Part shown: piece after piece, positions 46,640-55,767 of the stretch | How positions within the stretch are numbered: the first letter of the stretch is position 1 | Layout: the number at the start of each line of letters is the position of its first letter | DNA from: Danxiaibacter sp048498555 | GTDB lineage: Bacteria > Bacteroidota > Bacteroidia > Chitinophagales > Chitinophagaceae | Assembly: GCA_048498555.1 (NCBI GenBank) | Contig: JBEHXT010000001.1 | Span: forward strand, 434,001 to 498,000 | DNA: 64,000 nt | Direction of reading: 5' to 3' | Program-made: the position numbers and the translations under genes | Notes under the pieces: model-generated | Database searches by the model: none | The model's input: only the letters and a program-made list of their open reading frames with translations | Told to the model about the DNA's origin: nothing

Positions 46640-47350
46640 ACTCTTCGGCCTTCCGCCCCCTTTGTATCGGGGCCGCCAGTAGTTATCGTTCAGGTCGCTA
46701 ACCATTACCCCACCGCTGGTTGCGGCATGGACAAACTTATTGTTGAGGATGTAAATTCCAACGTGTGTAATGCTACGCCTGCCACTGGTATGAAAGAAAA
46801 CCAGATCGCCTTCCTGCAGGTTTTCCTGATCGATCCTTTCTGTAAGATTATATTGTTCCTGCGCTGTGCGGGGTAACGTAACGTTATACACATCGCGAAG
46901 CATTATCTGCGTAAAAGCTGAGCAGTCAAGGCAACTTTCTGTTGAACCACCAAGACAATATTTCGTTCCCCACCACTTATCTATATTTTGAAGAAGCGCC
47001 TTGTTATTTAGCTTTTCGACGCTGGCATCAAGAATAATGGAATATTTAAGCTGAAGCCAGTTGGCATTTTCAATGTTGCTGTTGGAGAGTGAAAGATCAG
47101 GCTCAACCTTAGAAACAGTCGTTTTTCGTTCTTTTTCAGAACGTTTTGAAGAGGAAGACACAGCCTTTTTATCGGCAACGCCGCCGGGTGTCACATTTAT
47201 GTCGTCGAGGAATTTTGGATCATGATTTCTGTCACGGGAAGCGCTGCTTCTGTTGTTAGAATCATCTCTCGAAGATATTTGTTTGAGGCTCTTGCACGAA
47301 GCTATTGACAAACAAACGCAAACACTATATATATATAATTTAATATTCAT
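46637..47350 (-). CDS. NlpC/P60-family cell-wall hydrolase, lipoprotein
   Basis: A 237-residue predicted lipoprotein from the ATG at 47350, chosen because it gives a signal peptide with lipobox IASC (Cys19); the frame runs on to 47401. A Ser-rich linker is followed by a C40 peptidase domain with catalytic Cys143 in CLDCSAF, His196 in SITHVGIY and a polar third residue at His208 (KFVHAA). Such enzymes cut the D-Glu-diaminopimelate bond of peptidoglycan stem peptides. The usual YxxGG before the Cys is here YCLGG. It is divergent from dnaE. Confidence 0.9.
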   Translation of the reverse strand: MNIKLYIYSVCVCLSIASCKSLKQISSRDDSNNRSSASRDRNHDPKFLDDINVTPGGVADKKAVSSSSKRSEKERKTTVSKVEPDLSLSNSNIENANWLQLKYSIILDASVEKLNNKALLQNIDKWWGTKYCLGGSTESCLDCSAFTQIMLRDVYNVTLPRTAQEQYNLTERIDQENLQEGDLVFFHTSGRRSITHVGIYILNNKFVHAATSGGVMVSDLNDNYWRPRYKGGGRPKS

Positions 47351-47694
47351 TACCAGGGCGCAAGTTAAAAGGCTTGCCGCACCAACACAAATTATATGCA
47401 AAACTTTTTAGGAAACGAAACATAATACGCACTTATTGTGGAAAATAAGCTGGCGGATTGAATGGATTTTTGGGCGAAATTTGCAGGTTTGATTTAGTCA
47501 ATGGTGAATAGTCAATAGTGAAAAATGCAGTCAACGCAATTCTTGAAACACCTGCAAAGTGCAGAAATGGCATCGGCTTAACTTCCAAATATTGATTTGA
47601 GTATTAGGAAGTTTTCAAAATTAAACAGGTTTCATCTTTCACTATTCACCATTGACTATTCACTTACAGGTTTTTTAATCAAGCTCTGAGCAAC
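47351..47694. repeat. Divergent gap with family G quasi-palindrome
   Basis: Arms 47496-47526 and 47630-47666 are made of GTGAATAGTCAATAGTGAA-type words in opposite senses, about 100 nt apart. The right arm ends about 28 nt before the dnaE start codon. This is the one array in the window flanked by two start codons rather than by a stop codon. Confidence 0.75.
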
Positions 47695-50600
47695 ATGCCT
47701 ACATTCTCACACTTACACGTACATACACAATATTCTCTGCTGGATGGAGCGGCAGCGATAGATAGTCTTTATAAAAAAGCAGAAAAGAACGGAATGCCTG
47801 CGTTGGCTATTACCGACCACGGTAATATGTTTGGCGTATTTGAATTTGTGAGCAAGGCATGGAAGAATACTAAAGTGATCGGGAAAGATGCGAATGGAAA
47901 AGATATCACAACGCCGGTTGTTAAGCCGATTGTTGGTTGTGAGTTTTACGTGGTTGAAGACAGGCACAAAAAATCTTTCTCCAAAGAGGTGAGGGATGAA
48001 CGTTATCACCAGGTGTTGCTTGCAAAGAATAAAACAGGTTACCAGAACCTAATTAAGTTAACATCGCTTGGATTTATTGAAGGCTATTATAGCAAGTACC
48101 CTCGTATTGATAAGGGGCTGATAGAAAAATATCACGAAGGCCTGATCGCTACAACCTGTTGTATAGGTGCTTACATTCCTCAAACCATTATACATGATGG
48201 TGAAGAAGCTGCAGAAAAAGAATTCAAATGGTGGCTGGATTTGTTTGGTGATGATTTCTTTATTGAACTGCAGCGCCATAACATTAAAGAACAGGAACTC
48301 ATCAATGATACGCTTGTAAAGTTCTCGAAGAAATTTAATGTTCCTGTTATTGCGACTAATGACAGTCATTATACCGATAGAGATGATTTTAACGCGCATG
48401 ATATCCTGCTTTGTATCAACACCGGTGAAAAGCAATCTACACCGGGCTTTGATGACTTTGTAAACGATGAGCTGCAGATAAAGAACCGCCGTTTTAAATT
48501 CCCGAACGATCAGTTCTATTTTAAAACGCAGGATGAAATGGCGCAACTGTTTAGCGACATTCCTGAGAGTATTGACAACACCAACATGATCGTTGACCGT
48601 GTTGAAGTACTTAACCTGAAGAAAGATATCCTTCTTCCGGCGTTTCCTTTACCAAAGGAATTCCAGACAGAAACGGATAACAACATTAACCAGTGGAACT
48701 ACCTGCACTATCTTACTTATGAAGGTGCCCGCCAGCGTTACGGAGAAATCTCTGAATCTGCGCGGGAACGACTGGATTTCGAATTGTTTACGATCAAAAC
48801 AATGGGTTTCGCAGGTTACTTCCTTATTGTGAGTGACTTTATTAAAGCGGGCCGCGACCTCGGAGTATTTGTAGGGCCGGGACGTGGATCTGCGGCGGGT
48901 AGTGCGGTGGCTTATTGTATCGGTATCACCAATATTGACCCCATTAAATATAACCTGCTGTTTGAGCGTTTTCTTAACCCCGACCGTAAATCAATGCCGG
49001 ATATTGATACGGACTTTGATGATGAAGGAAGGCAAAAAGTTATTGATTATGTAGTTCAGAAATACGGTAACAACCAGGTGGCGCAGATCATTACCTATGG
49101 TACGATGGCTGCAAAATCGAGTATCAAGGACGTTGCGCGTGTAATGGATCTTCCGCTGGCGGAAAGTAATATGCTCGCGAAGATGGTGCCTGAAAAGCCC
49201 GGAACTGATCTTGGCCGTGTGCTCACTGCCCCCATGACAAGCAAGGAAGCAAAGGATGGCCAGAAGTCTTTGGAAGACAAGGAAGGATTTGGGCCGGACG
49301 AGATGGAAAACATCAAATTGCTGCGGCAGATTTACGCCGGTGAAGATATCAGAGGCCAGGTATTGCGTGAGGCCGAACGTTTGGAGGGCTCTGTGCGTAA
49401 CACCGGTATCCACGCCGCGGGTATTATCATCGCCCCGAAAGATCTTACTGAACTGATTCCTGTTGCTACGGCAAAGGATTCTGACTTGTGGGTTACGCAG
49501 ATTGAAGGTAGCATGATTGAGGATGCCGGCGTTATCAAGATGGACTTTCTTGGTTTAAAGACCTTGTCCATCATTAAAACGGCGCTGGAATTGATTAAGC
49601 TGAATCACGGTGTTGATCTGATTATCGACGACATTTCACTTACAGACGAAAAGACTTATCAACTATATCAAAAGGGCGAAACCAACGCTACGTTCCAGTT
49701 TGAAAGCCCGGGGATGCAGAAGTATCTCCGTGAATTGAAGCCGGATAAATTTGCTGACCTTATCGCGATGAACGCCTTGTACCGCCCGGGCCCGATGGCT
49801 TACATCCCGCAATATGTTGCGCGTAAACACGGGCGTGAAGAGGTTACTTATGACGTAGCAGATATGCAGGAATATCTTGAGGAAACTTATGGTATTACGG
49901 TATATCAGGAGCAGGTGATGTTGCTGTCGCAGAAGATCGCTGGCTTTAGTAAGGGTGATGCGGACGTTCTGCGTAAAGCGATGGGTAAAAAGGACAAGAA
50001 GACGCTGGATAAGATGAAGGCCCAGTTTATGGATGGCGCAGTGAAAAAAGGCCACCCTAAAGATGTGCTTGAAAAAGTATGGACCGACTGGGAGGCGTTC
50101 GCGCAATACGCGTTCAACAAATCGCACTCTACCTGTTACGCATTTGTGGCCTACGAAACCGCTTACCTTAAAGCGCATTATCCTGGTGAATACATGGCTG
50201 CGGTACTTAACCATGCGGGCGCTATTGAAAAGCTTACCTTCTTTATGGAAGAATGTAAACGCATGGGCCTTAAGGTGCTTGGCCCTGATATCAATGAATC
50301 TATCAAAGGCTTCTCTCCTAACAAAAAAGGTGAGATCCGCTTTGGATTGGGCGGTTTGAAAGGTGTAGGAGAATCTGCCATTGAAAGTATTTTGGAGGAA
50401 CGTGAACGCAATGGTAACTACCTGGATATTTTTGACTTTATCAAACGTGTTAACCAAAGAACGGTTAACAAGCGATCAATAGAAAGTTTAGTATACTCCG
50501 GATCGTTTGACTGCTTTGGAGATATGCATCGTGCGCAATATTTCTATACGCTTCCGGGTGAGACGATGAATGGCATTGAGCGTATCATCAAATTTGGAAA

Positions 50601-51375
50601 CGTGTTTCAAACAAACAAGCAGCAAAGCAGCAACAGTTTGTTTGGCGATGGAATGATGCCGGAGATTGCAGCACCCAAGCTTCCTAAGTGTGAAGAATGG
50701 TCTTTAACTGAAAAACTGGATCTTGAAAAAGAAGTTACCGGTATGTTCATGAGTGGCCACCCGCTTGACCACTTTAAGTTTGAATTGAAGCATTACGGCA
50801 TTATGACGTTGGCTGATTTCAATGACATCAAAGACGCCCCTCAATTGCAACCATCAGGGAGAAACTACCGCCTTGCAGGACTTGTGATTGATGCGCAACA
50901 TCGGGTAACAAAAACCGGCAGGAACTTTGGTTCAATGGCAATAGAAGATTTTACCGGCAAAACAGAAATAATGCTCTGGAGCGATGATTACATGCGCTTT
51001 AAAGACTACCTGGATAAGGGCAAAAACATTGTGATTAACGGCTTTTTCAAACAGCGATTTAACAGCGACCAGTTTGAGTTTAAAGTGGCTTCAATCAGCT
51101 TGCTTGAATCGTTGAAAGCGGCGCTTACATCAAAGCTTGAGTTCAACTTACCGGCAGCTTCTGTTACCAAAGATTTTGTTTCATTCCTGGAAGGAAACCT
51201 GAAAAAAAATCCGGGAAAAGCTGTTGTGAAATTCAATGTATATGAGCCGCTGGAAAACATTAAAGTGAGTATGCACACTTTCGACAGAGGCTTTTCTATG
51301 AATGATGAGATGGCCGCCTATCTGATGGAAAATGAAGACCTGGATGTGAATGTAGGATTGTCTGACAGACAATAA
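47695..51375 (+). CDS. dnaE: DNA polymerase III subunit alpha
   Basis: Replicative polymerase, 1226 residues. It has an N-terminal PHP domain (FSHLHVHTQYSLLDG), palm with GRGSAAGSAVAY and the catalytic DIDTDFDD (about 433-440), the third metal Asp in IKMDFLGLK (about 617), tandem helix-hairpin-helix (IRFGLGGLKGVGE) and an OB domain near the C-terminus (GKTEIMLWSDDYMRF). The stop codon TAA is followed after 4 nt by a family A array. Confidence 0.98.
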   Translation: MPTFSHLHVHTQYSLLDGAAAIDSLYKKAEKNGMPALAITDHGNMFGVFEFVSKAWKNTKVIGKDANGKDITTPVVKPIVGCEFYVVEDRHKKSFSKEVRDERYHQVLLAKNKTGYQNLIKLTSLGFIEGYYSKYPRIDKGLIEKYHEGLIATTCCIGAYIPQTIIHDGEEAAEKEFKWWLDLFGDDFFIELQRHNIKEQELINDTLVKFSKKFNVPVIATNDSHYTDRDDFNAHDILLCINTGEKQSTPGFDDFVNDELQIKNRRFKFPNDQFYFKTQDEMAQLFSDIPESIDNTNMIVDRVEVLNLKKDILLPAFPLPKEFQTETDNNINQWNYLHYLTYEGARQRYGEISESARERLDFELFTIKTMGFAGYFLIVSDFIKAGRDLGVFVGPGRGSAAGSAVAYCIGITNIDPIKYNLLFERFLNPDRKSMPDIDTDFDDEGRQKVIDYVVQKYGNNQVAQIITYGTMAAKSSIKDVARVMDLPLAESNMLAKMVPEKPGTDLGRVLTAPMTSKEAKDGQKSLEDKEGFGPDEMENIKLLRQIYAGEDIRGQVLREAERLEGSVRNTGIHAAGIIIAPKDLTELIPVATAKDSDLWVTQIEGSMIEDAGVIKMDFLGLKTLSIIKTALELIKLNHGVDLIIDDISLTDEKTYQLYQKGETNATFQFESPGMQKYLRELKPDKFADLIAMNALYRPGPMAYIPQYVARKHGREEVTYDVADMQEYLEETYGITVYQEQVMLLSQKIAGFSKGDADVLRKAMGKKDKKTLDKMKAQFMDGAVKKGHPKDVLEKVWTDWEAFAQYAFNKSHSTCYAFVAYETAYLKAHYPGEYMAAVLNHAGAIEKLTFFMEECKRMGLKVLGPDINESIKGFSPNKKGEIRFGLGGLKGVGESAIESILEERERNGNYLDIFDFIKRVNQRTVNKRSIESLVYSGSFDCFGDMHRAQYFYTLPGETMNGIERIIKFGNVFQTNKQQSSNSLFGDGMMPEIAAPKLPKCEEWSLTEKLDLEKEVTGMFMSGHPLDHFKFELKHYGIMTLADFNDIKDAPQLQPSGRNYRLAGLVIDAQHRVTKTGRNFGSMAIEDFTGKTEIMLWSDDYMRFKDYLDKGKNIVINGFFKQRFNSDQFEFKVASISLLESLKAALTSKLEFNLPAASVTKDFVSFLEGNLKKNPGKAVVKFNVYEPLENIKVSMHTFDRGFSMNDEMAAYLMENEDLDVNVGLSDRQ

Positions 51376-51501
51376 TTATAATTGACAATTGATAGTTGAT
51401 AGTTGAAAATGAAAGGAGCTCTATCGCCGCTTGGTATACAACTAGAAAAATCGGTTGTAAAATCATTATCCATTTTCAATTATCAACTGTCAATTGACTC
51501 G
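51376..51501. repeat. Family A quasi-palindrome between dnaE and the TPR gene
   Basis: The left arm (51380-51413) follows the dnaE stop within 5 nt. The right arm (51470-51497) ends 4 nt before the TPR-gene stop. Words are TTGACAATTG and TTGATAGTTG in one sense and their complements in the other. The arms fill half the convergent gap. Confidence 0.8.
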
Positions 51502-53016
51502 CTAGGAGGTTTCTTCTTTCGCACCCTCCGCGCCATACAATTTCTGCGCAAGGGTTTTAATTGACTGATCGAGATCATCAACATTTTTGAATAGCGCATC
51601 TTCAAATTGTTTATATACTTCAAATGAATGATCTTCCATTTTTATCACCTCTACTATTCCCATAATATTCGCAAGGTATTTCCGCACTTCGTGAGAATTG
51701 ATAAATGATAGTTCTTTCATCTGTTGTTTCATTTCCATCCTGTGCATCTTATTCCGGTTTACAACATAACGGAAAAGCAAAAACAACAACGTTAGCGATA
51801 AGACTGAAATCACAATGGTAAAAATGACCACTTTTCTTTGCAGATTTTTTTCTTTTACAGCTTCGCCCAAATTGTTTTTGAGCGTGGATACGGAAATACT
51901 CATATCCATATTTTTGGCTATAGTAGAATTTACACTTATGCTGTCGTAGATCCGCTCATTCATTTCGTAATAGTTGAGTGCCGCCGTTAAATTATTCATG
52001 CGTGAATAAGCTTGCGCCTTTGCTAAATACAAGTCCCTTAATACGCTGAGCTGGTTTAATCCAGCAACATAATGTTCTACACTATCTAATATTTTTAATG
52101 CCTCGTTGTATTGGCCATTGTTGTAAAAAGCCTTACCTAATTCAACTGCAACATTTAAAGGATCCTCAAAGGCTGTTGTACGAGTTATGTTAAGCAGCTT
52201 TTGCAGATCCGTTATTTGTTGAGAAAAATTATTTTCAATTCTGTTTGCCTCAACATTTCCACATGTTTTAGCATATTCAATAAATGGATCGTTTGAACTA
52301 AGTCCATCCAGCTTCTTTTTAGTCATCAATAACGAATCCAATGTTCCAAGCTTCGCAAAACATTTGATCTCGTCTTTAAGTATTGCTGCCCGCAGATTGT
52401 CGTTCTTCTTTATATTTTTCCCATCTAAAAGGATATAAGCATTGCGTAATGATTCAAGCGATCGTCTAAATGTTCTTAATTCAAAAAACAATTCGCTCTT
52501 TTTTGTGTATGCATAAATGATTGCTTTTGTATTTTTTGCCCTGGAAGCTGCGTTCAATCCCTCATTACAACTCAGCAACGCCAACGGATAGTAGCCAACT
52601 CTTTGAAACACCTGGCATAGCTGAAGGTTTGCATAAAATATCAACGGAATGTCAGTATTCTCTATACCCGTTTTCAAAGCTCGCTGTAACACGCTGATCG
52701 CGCTATCATACTGCCTTCTTCTTGTCCATACTATTCCTTGCATAAGAATGCCGGTTGGCTCAAGTTCCTGGGAAGTGTCAAGAGCAGCCGTATACATTGC
52801 AAGATCCGATACCAGTTTGCCGGTATCCGCGTACAAAAAATAGTTTACTCCATAATCATAAATACTGTCCCAATCGTCTTGCACAATACGGGAATTTTGT
52901 AACGCATTTTTTAATTGATCTTGTGTAACACGCATTTGTGCACACACCGTACTTTTAGTAAGTATACAGGCAACAAAGCACAGAGCGATACAAAGTAATA
53001 AGCGCATATTAGTCAT
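51502..53016 (-). CDS. TPR protein with H-box but no kinase ATPase domain
   Basis: A 504-residue protein from the ATG at 53016, which opens a signal peptide (RLLLCIALCFVACILTK). A long series of TPR-like helical pairs (about 30-370) lies outside the membrane. A transmembrane segment (about 395-419) leads to a cytoplasmic tail with FINSHEVRKYLANIMGIVEV, matching the H-box of histidine-kinase dimerisation domains (candidate phospho-His442). The protein then ends about 62 residues later, with no N, G1 or G2 boxes of a catalytic domain. TPR-containing sensor kinases are common in this phylum; this one appears naturally truncated or specialised. No response regulator is adjacent. Confidence 0.8.
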   Translation of the reverse strand: MTNMRLLLCIALCFVACILTKSTVCAQMRVTQDQLKNALQNSRIVQDDWDSIYDYGVNYFLYADTGKLVSDLAMYTAALDTSQELEPTGILMQGIVWTRRRQYDSAISVLQRALKTGIENTDIPLIFYANLQLCQVFQRVGYYPLALLSCNEGLNAASRAKNTKAIIYAYTKKSELFFELRTFRRSLESLRNAYILLDGKNIKKNDNLRAAILKDEIKCFAKLGTLDSLLMTKKKLDGLSSNDPFIEYAKTCGNVEANRIENNFSQQITDLQKLLNITRTTAFEDPLNVAVELGKAFYNNGQYNEALKILDSVEHYVAGLNQLSVLRDLYLAKAQAYSRMNNLTAALNYYEMNERIYDSISVNSTIAKNMDMSISVSTLKNNLGEAVKEKNLQRKVVIFTIVISVLSLTLLFLLFRYVVNRNKMHRMEMKQQMKELSFINSHEVRKYLANIMGIVEVIKMEDHSFEVYKQFEDALFKNVDDLDQSIKTLAQKLYGAEGAKEETS

Positions 53017-53189
53017 CGTTGCAATTATTTGGATTGGTTCATAACCCGCAATACACAAATGGAGGCATTTGCCACTGCGCCGGTTATGAGAAGGATTACT
53101 TATAGAACAACGCATCGCTTTACAATGTTTGCTTTAACTTATCTTTTAAATTACATATTAAAAAAGAAAAAATACCATGCCAACAACAA

Positions 53190-53220
53190 AAGCCCCGGAC
53201 AACAAAGTCACCCGGGGCTT
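53190..53220 (-). terminator. GH127 gene terminator
   Basis: AAGCCCCGG (53190-53198) pairs with CCGGGGCTT (53212-53220). On the minus strand TTTTGTTGTTGG follows. It lies 22 nt after the GH127 stop. Confidence 0.85.
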
Positions 53221-53241
53221 ACACATATTTATTGTTTTGAT

Positions 53242-55626
53242 TTACTCTACTTTCCACTCATAAATACCCGCGGAATGCTCTTTGCCGATCTGCACTTCCA
53301 ACCTTAAAGAAGAAGTGCTAACGGCATCAAAGCTTACCACGTTATACTTATCTTTTTCCACACCATAAGCGTTCTTAGCCTTCACATCCTGCCAGTTGCC
53401 AGAAGCGTCTTTGTATAAAATTCTCCAGGATGCAGGTATACGGCAGCCGCCCCAGGGGCCATCATCAAACCAATATAATTGCACTTTGGAAACCGATGCA
53501 GCTTTCTCAAAATCGTATTGCACCCATTGAACGGTATCTTTTTTGGGCCACCAATGATAGTAAGGAACACTTCCATCATGGGAAGATGATGACTCAAGCT
53601 GGTCGTTAATTGCCCTCAGTGCCTTAGTGGTATAAGAAGCGGTCACTTTACTTTTAGAAGCGATCGTTGGCGGTGGCAAAGGAATAACAGCCGTTTGTTT
53701 ATCTGCCACCCATACGCTCATATCACCTGCGCCCCTGTTTGCCCATGCATAATAAGGGATGGCAGTAACTGTTTCTTTTTTCTCCACTACTTTCTCATCC
53801 GCATTAATCACGGGTGTAACTGCTGTAGTTTTGATGAGCTCAACACCATCCAGCAACGTTGGGTCATAAACTGTAGAGGTAACACTATTATCATTTAACA
53901 GCATATGCCGTACAGATGCATCTTTATTATCAGGCCATTCAAAGCAATACACTAATGGCCCACGCTGCAAAGCAACTCTTCCGTCATCGGCTTTTATCTG
54001 ATCTTTCGCTTTAACATAACGCACACCCATTGGAAGGCTGAACGTTATTTTGTCGCCTTTTTTCCATTGCCTGCCGATAACTGCATACCCATTTTCTTTT
54101 TTGTACTCAACAGGTTTACCGTTTACAAGAACATTGTACTTCTTTTCCTCAGTATTTGTAAATGAATATAATCCGCCGGGCACGGGCGCATCATTTAACC
54201 ACGCAGGCAACCGCAAGGCAAGTTCGAATGAAGATGCTGATCCTGGATTGATCGTTAAGTTAATATCACCTTTCCAGGGATATTCTGTTTGTTGTTCAAT
54301 ATTTACAACGTCTTTATTAAATGGAATTTTAGCAGCGCTTTGAACAAACAGGTTTACATAAATTCTATTTTTTCCGGTTGCATACACATACCCGGGTACT
54401 GAAGGAATAAAACGGCAAACATTACTTGGGCAGCACGCACATCCAAACCACTCGCTGCGCGTATGTTGCCCCATTGACTCTAGTGGATTTGGATAAAAGA
54501 ACCTGTCGCCTTTTACTGATACACCGGAGATCATTCCATTGTATAAAATCTGTTCAAGCACATCATAATATTTAGCATCGCCGTGCAATAGGAACAAACG
54601 ATAGTTCCAATAAATATTACCGATAGAAGCGCATGTTTCATTATATGCACTCATGTTAGGCAATGCGTAATCGGGGCCAAAACCTTCATGCCCGGCTTCT
54701 GCTCCGATACCGCCGGTCAGATATAATTTATGATCCACTACATCGTGCCAGATGGCATCTATCGCTGTAACATAGCTTTTATCACCAGTTAATGCAGCAA
54801 CGTCTGCCATTCCACTGTACATATAAGTAGCACGAACGGCATGCCCAACAGCTTTTGTTTGTTCTGTTACCGGCAACTGCGCCTGGTTGTATTCTGTTCC
54901 GTTTTTGCGAATGTCCAGAAAGTACTTAGCCAAATCCAGGTATTTTTTATTGCCTGTTGCCCTGTACATTTTCACCAGCCCCATTTCAATAATCTGGTGG
55001 CCGGGATAATACTTCAATCCCTTTACTATAAAATCATTGTAAACAAGATCTGCATTTTTAGTAGCTATATTCAGTAATGTTGTTTTTCCTGTAGCCTGGT
55101 AATGTGCCACCGCAGCTTCGTATAAGTGGCCACAGTTGTAAAGCTCATGACTTAAATCGGGATCTTTTTCCCAACGCTTCGCGCCTGCCCATTCATGCAA
55201 TGAACCACTGTCTTTGGCGATTGTGCGATTGGTGTATAAATAACCATCGGGCTCCTGCGCTTTGCTAATGTAATAGATCAGCGTATCTATTTGTTTTTCT
55301 AAAGTAGCATCAGGAAAGGTTTGCAACGAATAGCTGGCACCTTCTATAATCTTATAGATATCTGTATCATCAAAAGGGTATTCAGTTTTGAACTTGCCTT
55401 TTTTCAAATGCCCTGCGATTAAAAAATTGTCGACCCTTCCCGTTTTGTAGCATTGATCCAACGCAATGGGAATAGTGACTTTATAGTTACGCATAATGCG
55501 CGGCGCCCAAAAGTTATCCGTCACTTTTACTGCTGTAAAAGGGACAGGTTGAATAGGATAATCCTGCGCAACTATCTGAACCGCAATTGCCAGCAGAATA
55601 AATGTAAAAAACACAATTTTACGCAT
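53242..55626 (-). CDS. GH127 beta-L-arabinofuranosidase with C-terminal beta domain
   Basis: Exported glycosidase removing beta-L-arabinofuranose, 794 residues from the ATG at 55626. After the signal peptide (to about residue 20) comes the (alpha/alpha)6 catalytic domain of the DUF1680/GH127 type. The zinc and nucleophile cysteines are visible: an E-x-C pair in NETCAS and Cys396, Cys398 and Cys399 in EWFGCACCPSN, in line with the family's unusual Cys nucleophile. The C-terminal part (about 680-794) looks like a discoidin-type carbohydrate-binding domain (ASVSKVQLYWFDDG). Last gene of the arabinose cluster. Confidence 0.92.
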   Translation of the reverse strand: MRKIVFFTFILLAIAVQIVAQDYPIQPVPFTAVKVTDNFWAPRIMRNYKVTIPIALDQCYKTGRVDNFLIAGHLKKGKFKTEYPFDDTDIYKIIEGASYSLQTFPDATLEKQIDTLIYYISKAQEPDGYLYTNRTIAKDSGSLHEWAGAKRWEKDPDLSHELYNCGHLYEAAVAHYQATGKTTLLNIATKNADLVYNDFIVKGLKYYPGHQIIEMGLVKMYRATGNKKYLDLAKYFLDIRKNGTEYNQAQLPVTEQTKAVGHAVRATYMYSGMADVAALTGDKSYVTAIDAIWHDVVDHKLYLTGGIGAEAGHEGFGPDYALPNMSAYNETCASIGNIYWNYRLFLLHGDAKYYDVLEQILYNGMISGVSVKGDRFFYPNPLESMGQHTRSEWFGCACCPSNVCRFIPSVPGYVYATGKNRIYVNLFVQSAAKIPFNKDVVNIEQQTEYPWKGDINLTINPGSASSFELALRLPAWLNDAPVPGGLYSFTNTEEKKYNVLVNGKPVEYKKENGYAVIGRQWKKGDKITFSLPMGVRYVKAKDQIKADDGRVALQRGPLVYCFEWPDNKDASVRHMLLNDNSVTSTVYDPTLLDGVELIKTTAVTPVINADEKVVEKKETVTAIPYYAWANRGAGDMSVWVADKQTAVIPLPPPTIASKSKVTASYTTKALRAINDQLESSSSHDGSVPYYHWWPKKDTVQWVQYDFEKAASVSKVQLYWFDDGPWGGCRIPASWRILYKDASGNWQDVKAKNAYGVEKDKYNVVSFDAVSTSSLRLEVQIGKEHSAGIYEWKVE

Positions 55627-55767
55627 GAGCAAATTTTTTAAATGCAAAGCCTTATTATACTTCTCTAAGTTCCGCTATAATGCCGAAAAGCTATATGCCT
55701 TTATCGACGGAAAATTTACAAATATTAACCTTAAAAAACTGGCTACCCATTGTTTCAAAGCAATATT

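Noticed and set aside
49663..50457. 264-codon open frame antisense to dnaE
   Set aside because: It lies wholly within the well-conserved dnaE coding region on the other strand.
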